In this document: positions 24,939-37,340 of the stretch, in pieces
Layout: each line of letters opens with the position of its first letter
How positions within the stretch are numbered: the first letter of the stretch is position 1
NCBI GenBank assembly: GCA_963082975.1
Contig: OY720346.1
Location: forward strand, 48,890,296-48,954,295
Reading direction: 5' to 3'
Length of the DNA: 64,000 nucleotides
From: Labia minor
Lineage: Eukaryota; Arthropoda; Insecta; Dermaptera; Spongiphoridae
Notes under the pieces: model-generated
Database searches by the model: none
Told to the model about the DNA's origin: nothing
What the model saw: the letters and a program-made list of their open reading frames with translations, nothing else
Translations under genes and position numbers: made by a program

Positions 24939-24948
24939 ATTTTATATA
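24939..24948 (-). promoter_or_regulatory. TATA box of gene A
   Basis: TATATAAAAT on the minus strand, starting about 55 nt upstream of the gene A ATG (24893). The same word sits at nearly the same distance in genes C and D and the orphan exon. Confidence 0.6.
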
Positions 24949-25721
24949 TTAATTCATATTATCTGATAACTATTTTTATTTTAATAAATGATAATAATTT
25001 CAATCAATCACTAATTCAACATTCATCTGTTCATATTGATATATTTATTTTCCTTATTATATATATATAAAATATATATATTTTCGAGATTTTTGTTATT
25101 ATTTTAGTGTTAATTACCTACTTTGTGATAGGAATATTAAATTAAAGATTACTCGACGGTTGGACAAAAGGAAATATTTCAAGTGAAAAAGAATTGATTT
25201 TGAGTCGGATAAGGATTCTAAACCAAAAGATATATACTATATATATATATATAGATAACAATTATATAAATTATATATTATATTATGAATAAGTGAAAAT
25301 GAAAAAAGCATAGGTTTTATTGATGAATTTTGGAAAAATATAATTGTTTCCGTTCAAGTTTAGAGATAGAGAGATAGCTCTATAGAGAGATAGATCCAAA
25401 TCATAGATATAAATCATACACATTATCTTTAAAAGAAAAAAAATCTAAAACATGTTTTTGAAAAATATAATATTGAATGTTACACTAATTCATTTTTTTA
25501 AATAACAAGAAAAAACCAATTACATTAACAATCCAAATATACAATATAATATTAATAAAATTATTATTGAAAAACAAAGATAATAATTTAATTAAAGTTT
25601 TTAAATAAAAAAATGAATAAATGTGTATTATTTGAAAATAACTTAAATTAATATATTATCTGATAATAATTTTATATATTAAAAGTATGTTAGGAGAAAA
25701 ATTGTTATAGTTTTTTTTTAA

Positions 25722-26730
25722 ATGATAGTTTTTTTATTGATTGTTGTATTTGGATGTCTTGCAGTAGTTAAGGTAACATATTTATTTACTCTCATATATA
25801 TATATATATCCTATATTTTAAAATATTACATATTTTTGATATTCTTGAACTATAGATATTCAAATATGGGCCTGAGAAATTCCCATTAAAAATGTTTATA
25901 ATATTTTAGTTTATTAAATCAACTATTATTTTTTATTTCAATATTTTTAATGTTAATACAATAATTTTTATTTTATATTCTATAAAATAATTTAATTATT
26001 TTAAAAAACGGCGGTCTTCAATTACAATTTTTACTCTCTACTGACTGTTCATTTCATAACTGAAAATAGTGTCGAATAGAAATAGACGCTATTACTTGGA
26101 TTAATCTTATTATGCAAGCTAAAATTGTTTGTTTGATTATTGAGGACCCCAGTTCAATTCATTTTAATCAGATTGATGCAATGATGCAACATTAAATAAT
26201 TGTAATAAATAATTAAAGAATTGTATATCAATATTTTTTAAAGGGTCGAGCAATAGCTCGGTGTCCCAGGTATTAATATTTACAGACAAACTCAATATTA
26301 ATGAATTATTTTTTTTTAACTTATGTACCGAGCCGAGGCTCGGGGTCCCGGTACTATATATATATGTTGATGGATAATAAAATTGATTAATAAATCTAAA
26401 CTTCTAATGCAGCATTATCTGGAAAAACATTAACACCACATATCTTTGGTGGGAATGCAGTCGAAGAAGGTTAATTACCATGGCAGGTATCTGTCGTTAT
26501 TGATGATTTATATTTCTGTGGTGGCTCTTTGATTTCTGAAAGTTGGGTTTTAACTGCCGCTCATTGTGTTGGTCTTGGCTCACAATGGATTATCCGAGCT
26601 GGATCATTGGAACCTCAAACTGGAGGACAGAGTTGTCAAACAACAGATGGATTAAATCATGAAGAATATAATACAACCAATATTGCTAATGATATTGGAC
26701 TTATTGGGAGTTATGGAATTACTCTTGATT
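25722..26730 (+). pseudogene. Brachyurin-like serine protease pseudogene B (exons 1 and 3 only)
   Basis: Exon 1 (25722-25772) encodes a signal peptide, MIVFLLIVVFGCLAVVK, ending at a GTAACA donor. A catalytic exon at 26413-26730 follows a GCAG acceptor and ends at GTAAGA. It is exactly 318 nt, the same as in genes A, C and D, with LTAAHC (His) and ANDIGLIG (Asp) retained. The codon for the conserved Gln before Phe-Pro-Trp (here Leu-Pro-Trp) is TAA at 26472-26474. No propeptide exon and no GDSGGP exon could be found nearby. Cleavage would fall after His, before IFGG. It is head-to-head with gene A, about 830 bp apart, suggesting an inverted duplication that has since decayed. Confidence 0.85.
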
Positions 26731-26734
26731 GTAA

Positions 26735-27424
26735 GAAACAATTCAAAGTGATTTTTTCAACTCTATTTCACATCTTATAATATGTATTTTCAATCTCTTT
26801 AGTGAAATATTTATTGAAATAATTGTTGTAATACAAGTATTTTGAAGTAAAATTTTTTTTAATTTAAATTATAAAAATTTTTTAATAAAATTAACTTATA
26901 ATTCAAAGATGAAAATGTTTTAAGATATTATACGTATATATCTCATAAGATTGACACTACTAAAGTCATCTAGTGGAAAACTCACAACTTATTATTTAAA
27001 TTAATTATGTTTTTAAAAATATAAATATTTATTGACAATATATACTTAAATATTTTTAATAGAGATATTCGAAACATTAACTAATAATATAAAAATTATT
27101 AAATCAATTTCTTAAGATTCAATAAAAATGAATGAATTAACTCTAGAATTATTTTTGTTGGGTGTTGAAATAAGCATAAAAAATAAGCATATCAAATTTC
27201 ATTAAAAGGTATATAATAAAGAAATAGGAATACAAGGTTGAATTCTCCATGGATTGAGAGTTGCTGTAAAGAGGCATGAAAATTCATTGTATGTTCTTGT
27301 TCACTCGCGGTAAATTCAGAAGACAGACAGAGAGAATGAAAGTGAGAAACAAACACAATAACAAACATAAAACACATAACTACTTGAAAACTCTGAAAGA
27401 TTTGTTGAGATTTTAATAAAACTG

Positions 27425-27467
<43 letters not shown>

Positions 27468-27615
27468 TATAGTTAAAAAGTTTTCAAAGAGACCGAATAT
27501 CTATTATATATATATATTATTATAATATTAAAGATTTTATAATATAATTTTGTTTCTAATCTAAAAAGTATTATCAAAATATAAATATAAATAATCTAAA
27601 TAATAATATTTGAAA
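26735..27615. other. Intergenic with AT microsatellite
   Basis: The expected exons 4-6 of pseudogene B are not here. An AT dinucleotide repeat occurs at about 27428-27465. Nothing else was recognised. Confidence 0.4.
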
Positions 27616-27625
27616 ATATATAATA

Positions 27626-28090
27626 CGAGGGCAATTCACAAAGTAGGTTACGTTTTGGAATTAAGACAAAACTAGTACAGGAAAATGTTTTTTATTATAT
27701 ACATTTAAAAGAGCAACTAAAAACTATTTTTCTACATAATCGCCAAAAAAGTTGATACATTTATCGTACCGATAAACGAGCTTCAAAATTCCTTACTCAT
27801 AGAAATCCGCCGCCTGAGTGTGGTACCCACCAGGCACAAAATTTATGGTAATCTAACTTTTGAGAAATAATATCGTACAATAAATAAATTTGCGGAAAAC
27901 TGAAGGAAAGTTCGGTTATGGTGAAACGTCGGTTTCCTCTAATTTTTTCATTGATTTTTTCCACCAGTTCACTTTTTTTCACCGTCGTTTTATTTTCATA
28001 CAAATTTTAAAAATATTGAACCACGTAGATTGGTGGTTACCGGTGATAACCCACTTTCTCCTGGTCCTGGGTTTTATATATTTATAAATA
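27626..28090 (-). mobile_element. Mariner-type element 2, internally deleted
   Basis: The left terminus CGAGGGCAATTCACAAAGTA follows a TA. The minus strand encodes RRFTITELSFSFPQ, LLYDIISQKLDYHKFCAWWV and, in another frame, a fragment resembling RYDKCINFFGDYVEK. These are the linker and C-terminus of mariner transposases fused across a deletion that removes the catalytic core. The right inverted repeat was not found. Confidence 0.7.
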
Positions 28091-28094
28091 TTTC

Positions 28095-29205
28095 ATATGT
28101 TATGAAAAAATTATCACTTAGGTATATAAATTAATATACATTAATTTCATTGAAAATATTATATAAAATTGATATCATCTCCATTTCTCTCCATTCCTGT
28201 TTTTTCATTGATTATTTGAAAGAAATAATTTCTTTTGAAAAATATTTTAGTTTAACTGTCAATAGAGTTGCCTAAATTACAGGCATTTTATAAGTTTTTC
28301 ATTTTTATTTATTTAAAGGATTATCTTGCCAAAGATGGGTTGGTTATTTTCTGATATCCTACTTGATTTGTTTATGTTGCTTCACTTCAGCTCACACCTA
28401 AAAATTTCCTTACATTGTTGGGAAAGTTATTTAAGAGAGAATCGTTTTTAGAATTAATATAGAATTAGAAAAGTTCATGCTGTTGTTTTGTTTAAATGTT
28501 GATTTGAACACAAGAATAAAAGTTTAATTTTTTGTGTAATGAAATTTATAAAAAAAAAGACATCAAACGTTTGATCAAAATAACCAAATCAGATCTGCGA
28601 TAGATTTATTAAATGATTGAGTCAGAATCCGAAAGTAATTCCGAAAGGTCAAAAGTCAAAAAATTTGAAAATGGCGTTATGCATATTTTCTTCAATCTCT
28701 TATAAAGAAAAAAATATACTTATTTTAATATCAAATGAAGAGGTATGGCTAAAAAGTTTCAAGATAAAAAATTTGAACAAATACTAAAAATCTCTAAATT
28801 TTTACAATTTTTTTTTCTTAATTTTATAAAATGTTGAAATCTGATAAAGACAAAATAGATACCTATATACGAGAAAGCCTGTCGAAATGCTGAGTATTTA
28901 TTTAATTTATCTTCTTAAAAATGTATAGTTATACTCTTAAAATCATTTAAATTAAAATTAGTGATAAAACACGAAATAATTTAGAAATAGTAGCTAAGAG
29001 ATGGGGATAATGACCATTTCATATTTTCAAACAGTTAATACCATTTCTTATATATTTCTTATTATTTTTAAACCCTGATTGACTTTTCTTTATAAATAAA
29101 TTTAATTCATTCATATTTTTAAACATTGTCAATCATATTCATAAAATTAATTTATACATCTATTTACCTATCTATCTATATACACAAATAAATAAATAAG
29201 AAATA
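28095..29205. other. AT-rich intergenic, nothing recognised
   Basis: No supported coding region, terminal repeats or partner copies in the window. Confidence 0.4.
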
Positions 29206-29206
29206 A

Positions 29207-29281
29207 ACAATCTATCTATCTATCTCCGTGGCTCTACGGATCTCGGAAGTTCTTGGCCGCAACAACCACACTTCTCCAATA
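29207..29281 (-). mobile_element. LINE-A 3' end, very short truncated copy
   Basis: The TATC microsatellite and the following sequence (CGGAAGTTCTTGGCCGCAAC) match the 3' ends of LINE-A copies at 7508 and 55476. Only about 70 bp remain. Confidence 0.7.
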
Positions 29282-29384
29282 ATATTTCCTAATTCGTAAT
29301 ATCATTGAAATAATATTCGAGAGAATCTTATTATAGACAAATAATTATAAAATTTCTCAAGGAACTTGAATATATATATATATA

Positions 29385-29884
29385 TATATATAGAGGTTTT
29401 GTTTGTGCACATTGCTCAGAATTTAAAATTTTTTTACATATCTTCGCGTTTCATGACCTCTAGAATCCAAAAGTGACTTTAGAATTTTTTATGTCTGTCT
29501 GTCCTGAAAATAAATATGTTATAGACTAAAAATTGGCTAAACCGATTTTGATGATATTATATGAATTATATCATAATATTCTTGCAAACCTCTATTTGAA
29601 AATAGGCTATAAATTTTATTAATATCTAATCAATAACTGAAAAAATTAATTTTTTTAAAATTTGATATGTACATGTTGACATTCGGCAGCAATACAATAC
29701 AAAGAATTTTTATAATATTTATATTTTTCTTTGTCTAATATTTACAATAATTCAATTGATCATATTCGCCTTTTTAACTTATTTAACATACTGAAAAGAT
29801 TCACATTGCGACTATATTACCTCTTTTAATTTTTAAGATTATTATATGAAAAAATAATTTTAATTTTGATCTCATAATTGGATT
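29385..29884. repeat. Dispersed repeat shared with the Helitron at 52579
   Basis: The right part (TTTACAATAATTCAATTGATC to CTCATAATTGGATTTTCACG) matches 52905-53052 in the same order. The left part contains GTGCACATTGCTCAGAATTT, whose inverse occurs at 52855 and 56639. It is probably a Helitron- or Helentron-derived fragment. Confidence 0.6.
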
Positions 29885-30180
29885 TTCACGCAACCAATCA
29901 AAAACACATTTCTTATTCACAGTATCCTCCCCATACACCTTCACCAACATTTTATAGGTTTCTGTCGCTGTTTTACCCAATTTAAAGCAAAACTTAATGT
30001 TGTGTCGTTAATCCATAACGCGTACTATTCACAACACTCAATTAAAATGAATGCAATAAACAATGCACTAGAAGTATTTATTTAGACTTGGAATTTCATG
30101 ATTTGGTATATTATTGAAATATTCAAATCGAACTGAATAGTCCTTCTGGACAACAAAACTGAAAAACCATCCTGGGTGCC
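29885..30180 (-). mobile_element. Mariner-type element 3, N-terminal remnant
   Basis: The minus strand encodes RHNIKFCFKLGKTATETYKM followed by YGEDTVNKKCVFDWL (about 30015 down to 29885). This is the first helix-turn-helix of mariner transposases. An in-frame stop precedes it, and nothing of the catalytic domain remains. Confidence 0.65.
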
Positions 30181-30479
30181 ATAAAAAAATTATTTTCGAT
30201 TCCCCTTTTATTATAAGGAATGGGTTTTTTTTTTTATTTTTTAACTTAGATAATTAGATCTATTCTCTAACCTTATCAATAGGTGAAATACTATTTTTTT
30301 TCTATTATATTCTATTATTTTTTTTATTATTATTTTTATCTTATAAAATTAAAAAAAAAATGTTAGTAAATTATATCTTTCCCAATAATAAATTATAAAA
30401 ATATACTCTATTAATAGTTAAAAGTGTTTTTTTTTAATATAAATTTATAATTTCATATTTAAATATCTTAAACAAATAT

Positions 30480-30900
30480 ACTTGTAGTTGATAATTAATT
30501 GTCCATTGAAAACGATAAGGTGTTTAAAGATAAGGGCATCGAAGACCAATGAGACGTAACGTTAACACCGGTTATTCTATTTATTAGCAGCTCTTGATTA
30601 TTTTAAAACCCAGCAATTTGGAGATAAGCCCCAAGGGCAATTGGCTGAATATCCTCGCCTGTATACTCAGCAGCTGAATTGGAATACTGGCAGATAATTA
30701 ACGACTTGCTAATAGAAGAGGACACCACGTAACGAGGAGATAAATACACACCATATCATAATTGTCCATTCATTCAAAATGACAAGGGCCAACCAGTCAG
30801 CCAACCGGGCGGCCACTGGCCTTGGGGCCATTGGCAAATATTGTTTATTCTTATTTTGTCAGCATTTCGAAGGGAACGACGACGATATGTCAATAGAGAT
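30480..30900. other. GC-elevated unique island in gene desert
   Basis: About 400 bp of non-repetitive, mixed-composition sequence with TTAATTG/CAATTGG-type words and no open frame of note. It stands out sharply from more than 2 kb of AT-rich DNA on each side. It is a candidate conserved non-coding element. Confidence 0.35.
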
Positions 30901-30904
30901 TGTG

Positions 30905-32685
30905 TAAACATCTTTAAATATTAAATAAAAGATGGATCAATGATTTTATTTATTATACAAAGAAAATAGCCATAAATTAACGGTTAAATGAATAACAAAA
31001 TAATATTATATTAAAATAAATAAGTAAGATTAAAAAAATAAAACCAAAAAAAAATATATTAAAAAATAGAAAAAAAAAAAAAATTATTATCTTAATTTTA
31101 GAAATCAATCATTCATTCATCAATTAATCTTTCTTAATATTTTTATCATTCAACGTTTTACACTTGAGTTATCGTGTAAATACTATCTTTTATTTCTTTG
31201 AATTAAAAAAAAAAAAAATTGAAAAATTTTTTTTTTAAATATATTAATAATAAACTCACACTTAAAAAAAAATTAAATTAATTATACCATATTATATAAA
31301 TATATATTGCTATCGTATTTATTTATATATACATATATTATATTTTCTATTTTTACACAACGATTCAACTATATAAATTAATCCTGTCTAATAGCATTTA
31401 TTTGATAATTTGATTCATTATTCATTTATTTTAATATTAGCTAAAATCTTTCTTCAGGTTGCTTTTGTAATTTTTTTTTTAAATTGAATTGGTGAATGTT
31501 ATTTAATTAAATGATATCATGATCATAGTTGTCAAGCAGCAAAATATATAATTAAAATTATTCTGTAGAAATATTTAACCTGAAAAAAAATACACATGGT
31601 TCATGACGTTAGTAGATAAGGAGGATTTGATAATAAAAATATCTGTCATTAAAAATAATTATGAAGGATATGGGTAAACAATATAAAAATCACATATAGG
31701 AGAGAATTAGGAGAGAATTGAAATTGGATGTAGGTGGATGTCATTAAGAAGAATGTGCTTATTGCTGCTGCTGACAATAAATAGAGCAAAAACCTAGATA
31801 AACATGTAATAGCAAGTAAAATATATACCTATTTATATATGTATTTTCATACATAAAAATAGCAATCATTCTTTTAAAAATAATATAATATGTTAGATTA
31901 TAATAAAATGTTTAAATTTAATGCATACACCTATATTATTATTTTAATACGTGAGAAACTTGCATTTCTTTTATAACAATAATAATAATGTGTAACAAAA
32001 TGTTAATAATTAATTAATAAATATATATAAATATATTATGAGGATATTATTTAGATTGCATTAAAAAACCTTTATTTGTATAAATTTAAATACTTGGATA
32101 GAAATTTGAAATCAGGTGAGTATAAAAGTATTTTTATCTGGGTAATAATAAGATAATAATTATTACATAATTTAATTAATCGGATAGATGGAGTATTTCT
32201 CACTAAATAAAAGATAAATAAAAAAAAATTGACAAATGATAATCCTTAATTTTATAAATAATACTTAATTAATAAAGGGAATCAAAATAGAGAAACCACC
32301 ATTTGGTAGACTAAGGATTCGGTGCGGTATCTAAGAAGAAGAGGTAAGGGAATTTTCGGAGTAGGTCTGATGTAGGAAAGTGGTTCCTGTGGCCATAATT
32401 GAATAAATGAATAGCACAATAGAGCATAGATAAATTGTGTTAATGAAACAAAAAAAACCTCTATATATAAAATATTATGGTTTTCATTAATATTACTATA
32501 AAAATCTTTGTAATAGTCATTCAATTAATAAATAATTTTTCCACAAGTGAAAGTTTTAAATTCAAATTTTACTTTCTAAGATAATCCTTTTTCTACACGT
32601 TTCAACGAAATCTTTGCAAATAGAAGAGGGTTGGTTGCTTAGAAAAGAGATAGAAAAGACCTTCCCCTTCTCTAGCTACCCTTTG
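30905..32685. other. AT-rich intergenic, nothing recognised
   Basis: Low-complexity AT sequence with poly-A runs. Short frames show no protein-like features. Confidence 0.4.
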
Positions 32686-32689
32686 AAGA

Positions 32690-32940
32690 AATGATGTTTC
32701 CAACCCCTCAAAGGGGTGTTAGGGAGACGATAGAGGTGGGGTTTCGAATCTGTGCTCAATTGTACGCCTATGAATCGAGTCCAATTAAGCCTGCCGCGTG
32801 AATGCCTCGTTAACGTAATAGATATATATTGCGCTTTCTAGACGAGAAATGGGGCGTGCAACCCTCCTTCGTTCCTCACTAACCCCCCTCCTCTTCCCAC
32901 CTCTCCTTCTTCAATTTTACCTTCAACTCCTCGACGGTTT
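32690..32940. other. GC-elevated unique island in gene desert
   Basis: Contains CCAATTAAGCCTGCCGCGTG and CTCGTTAACG. No repeat partner and no frame. It is a candidate conserved non-coding element, by inference. Confidence 0.35.
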
Positions 32941-32944
32941 ATAT

Positions 32945-35820
32945 TATTCCAGGAAATTGTTATTTATAAATACAAATGTATATTTAGGTATATAATAACG
33001 ATAAAAAAATATATCTAGGATCAATTTTAAAAAAAAAAAATTATTATGAATATTTTAACTAATTTATTTATATATCTATTTAATAAAATTGGAAAATATT
33101 ATAAACATATAAAGATAACTTAGAGAAGTTGTTTTTATTATTATTTTTTTTATTATTATTGAAATTTGGAACGAAGGGATTTTTTTTCTCTTAGCCATAA
33201 ATTCTTATTAAATCAGATCCTTAAATAAAATAGATATTTAATAGTGCCATAAGTTGGATTTAAGTATCCCTAAATAACAGATTTTATATTAATTAATGTA
33301 TTCTTATGAGTATTAATAAGACAAATAATTAAATTATATTTTATTTACACTTACTTGTAAAATATTGTGTAAATATTAAAACAATACTTCAGAAATATTC
33401 CAAAAGTAATAATGAGTTATGTTATTATGGTTAAATACAAATAAAAATATTAAAAAAATTGATTTTTTATCAAAGTATTTAAATATCTCATACATATTTA
33501 AGTGGATTAAAAAATAAATAATATTAATTAATGCTATATAAACTATAAATATTTTATATAAATCATGGGGGGACGAACCCACCAAGAATCACTAATGCAA
33601 TTGTAAAGTGATGAGACCAGACACAATATTAGAATATAATTACTAACATAACACGGTTATAATGATATACAATTTTTCTTAAAATTTGGTTTCATTCTAA
33701 ATGTTCATCATTGTATTTCCGTTTAGTTTGGGTTCAAATAAGTACATCTCTGAAATGTGCGAATTAATAGTTAATTAATAAGAATAAAAACATTTACAAA
33801 AAAATGATTTGTCTTATATGTATGATGTGAATTACAATTCAAAATCTTCAAATTATGATTTCTCTTTTTCTAAACAAAGTCGGATATTAAATAAAATTAA
33901 ATTATAAAGTGAAAAAAAAAATCGAAGAGATAGAAGAGTAAAATTTGTCAATTCTTATGACATTATGAGCCACACAGAAGCCAAAGCGGTTAACTCCACA
34001 TATAAACAAACAGAAAATGAAGCCCAAAATTCACATTTTGTATTAAATTCAGGGTTATTGGTTACAGAAAAATGTGTATACGCATTGCAATATTAAGATT
34101 ATCAAGTTCAGTATTCACTTCATAATTTGCAGATTACATTACATTACTAGTAAAATTTTTAAAATTGGTTTTAATCGACTTCTGAGTGGCTCAATTATGG
34201 ATAGATTATTTTTGGATAAGATAGGATATTTATAGCTATACGAATAGGATTGTGCCGAAAACAATATAATATATGACATTTCATATACCCATATGGTAGA
34301 AAATGTCCATCTCATGATTTAATATTTTGTATTATATTGAAGGCCGAATACTTTCAATATTAAAAAAAAAAAAATTAAATTAAATACAATTTTTAGAATT
34401 ATTCTACATTTAATATGTTGGGTCGTTTTATAATTCATATTTTTTTAAAAAAAATAAGATTTATATTTATTTAACCATTTCAAAATATGTAACTTAAAAA
34501 TATATAAAGTAATTAGGTACATATAATACCTAAAACATATTTAATATTTTGAATCTCTAAATTAAAAATTAATAAAATACAAAATATCAATTGTATATTG
34601 TAATTGCATTATACTAAACTCCTTACAAATAAAAATTAAATTCACTAAAGATTAATTAATTAATTTTATTAAAGATTTTTAAAGACTTTGTGGATTGCAA
34701 TCATTGTGAAATACCTACCTTTTTGCGCGAAACAATATTGTTTTTTATTCATTAAATACTACAAGTATAGTTGAAAATATCTTCTTTTGATATAGATAGG
34801 TAATAATACAACTTTTCAAATAGTCATTCTTTATATTGTATTATTATTATTATTATTATAAAAATGCATTTATAAATTTGATTTTATTTATTTTACAGTA
34901 AATACTTTTTTATTTAATAAGAGATCAGATATATTTTATTAATTTTTAAATACCCTAAGTGGCGGAAAAAGAGGCGGACAGTGCGGGTCACTTCTCAAGT
35001 GCCAAAGTTTGTAGTTTGTAGGTGCATCGATATAAAAATAATTTTTTTTTATTTTATAAATTAAGTGTTTTTTTCTACTAATTCCAAATAAAGATCATAT
35101 TGAATTAATTGTAATATTATTTATAATGAAATTATTTGTATATGAAGAATTCATAATAACTTAATAGAAAAAATTAATAGACCAAAACAAACATTTTCTA
35201 ATGAAACCTAAATTAATTGTTATCGCTTTTATCACACAACATAGATGCAGACAAATGCTTTTTTTAATCTCTAAAAAGTTTATTTTTATATTTTGAAAAG
35301 ATAATTTGTATGAAAGGGGGTCAAATTTTGTTTTCTCTGGCGCGTTCAAAACCCCGGTCATAAATAAAATAAATTAAAATAAATTTTTTATTGATTGATT
35401 CAAGAGTGTAAGCGAACTCTCAGAAATGAAGTATTAAATTTCAATAATAATCAATTCATGATAGGTTTATTTTATTATCTTGAATATTATCTAATTGTTT
35501 TCTATTTGCTAATTAAAAATGGATTGGAAAGTCTGACGTAATTTTTTAAATTTTAACGTAAGAAATCCTACAATCAAAATGACTATCACATGTATATCAT
35601 GCTATACAATTTAGATTTTTAATAATTTGAAGATAAATAGAATTAACAAGTTCATTAATCTTACTTCGTGATATTATTATAATTTTGATAATAATATATT
35701 GTTCGATTGGCAAATTATTTCATTTTTTAAATGATTTTTCATCATAAAAAAATGTATGAACTTTAAAGATAAAGTAAAATAAAATAATTCATTATTATTG
35801 AGTTTGTAAATATTAATACC
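32945..35820. other. AT-rich intergenic, nothing firmly recognised
   Basis: Mostly featureless. A possible decayed element lies between GTGGCGGAAAAAGAGGCGG (34970) and CCCCGGTCA (35352), but its ends do not form a clear inverted repeat. Confidence 0.35.
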
Positions 35821-35825
35821 TGGAA

Positions 35826-35947
35826 CACCAACATTTTTCTTAACCTTAGTGAAAATTATTCAGGAACCTTCAAAACGTATAAAAACATCAAAATCTCGAC
35901 ATCGAAAATTTTCGTGACCACAATACTATCTCTAACGAGATAGTAAA
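35826..35947 (+). mobile_element. HINE-like repeat family 2, 3' fragment
   Basis: Matches the last 120 bp of the copies at 6831 and 41891, from the CTTAGTGAAAAT block to the terminal hairpin, which is degraded here (ACTATCTCTAACGAGATAGT keeps the arms). Confidence 0.8.
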
Positions 35948-36309
35948 AAGACAAGTTTTTTTTTAAAAAGGCTGTCAAAAAGGCATTTTTTTAAAAAAAA
36001 CTTTATAAAAAAAGTATTTTTTCAAAAATTTTCCAAAAAATATTGTATTTTTATAGATAAATAGTCTCTTTTATTAGCTTATGTTAGCAAAATATTAATT
36101 AAACATTAACAAATTTTACTTATATTAACGAATATCAAATAATTTTTAAAAGAAATATATTATAATAAGAAAAGAAAGAAATTTAAATTCTTAATTTTTA
36201 TAAAACATATATACTGAGAAAAAGTAACACAAAAAAATAAAAAGGGATTTTATTTATAATAATATTTTTACTTTATCATTATTTTATGTGAAATAAAATA
36301 TAAACAAAA

Positions 36310-36849
36310 CATAATTATTACAACTGTTCTCTCTCAGATGTTACTTCATCCCTATTTATAATGAAATTGCATACAAAATACATTAGAGGATTCCGAATTG
36401 TGAAATTTGTTCGCCGATCGGTCAGAATATTTTTATAAATAGAAAATGACCTCTCAACAAGATGTGAGAGGTGCAAATTTCAGAGTCATAATTTCACTAT
36501 TTTTCAGTTTCTTTGTGACTAAGTTGTTTGGCTCAATATTTAAACCACTTAGTATATCGCATGATTGTCTCATAAAATCTAAATCCATATTATTCTCCAA
36601 CAGTTTGGAAATCTTTGTTTCAACTATATCGGCGCGGGGTCCGACAGTTTTCTCAATTTTTATTTTCACACCATCTAAGATGTAACGTGAATTGTGTAAG
36701 CTTAATTTGGGATCTTCAAGTTCTTTTAACTTTGTGGCGATGAACCCGAAGTTAGAAGAAACCCAAATCAAATTAATGGGTAACTGAGAATTTAGTATCA
36801 ACTTGCGAGCTTTTTGTACAGAAAGAGCATCATCTTCTACATTAATCAT
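36310..36849 (-). pseudogene. hAT transposase C-terminal remnant (second hAT family)
   Basis: The minus-strand frame 36849-36454 carries LWVSSNFGF-like and FAPLTSC. After a small frameshift the text continues VERSFSIYKNILTDRRTNFT and PLMYFVCNF (to about 36330). This is the APLTS-C-D-VERSFS dimerisation region of one hAT lineage. It is distinct from the family at 8159. Terminal repeats could not be fixed; Lys/Gly-rich A/T tracts at about 35960 and 37560 may be its edges. Confidence 0.7.
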
Positions 36850-36854
36850 TTGAA

Positions 36855-37304
36855 TTACCTGCAGATAAAAAAATTAAATTAACAATAAAAAAAATAATGT
36901 TCAATTTTAGATAGTCAAGACTTAAGACCAAAGTATCAGAACTTTTATAAATTAAAGAAATAATAAAAGGTTACCTTATGCTTGTAAAATAAAATTTTAT
37001 TATATAAAGAGATTATACTGTAGTTTTGAGGACTTTGTCTTATAGACTGATGAAGAGAACAAATTCCTCTAAACTATAGTCCCTTAATATAAATTAAAAA
37101 TATATTGTTTGTAAATTGTAACAAGAGTAATAAAAAATAGAATGTCGATAGTTTTTTATTGACACAAGACCAAATCATAGATAAGACCAAATAAACAGGT
37201 TTAAACTAAATAATATATAATCTGAATATTGCAGATTTCAATCTTTTGTGTTAATGGCTGGGCTGGTTCTCAAACTTTACTGGTGTCTGGTGTTGAATCA
37301 TATC

Positions 37305-37340
<36 letters not shown>

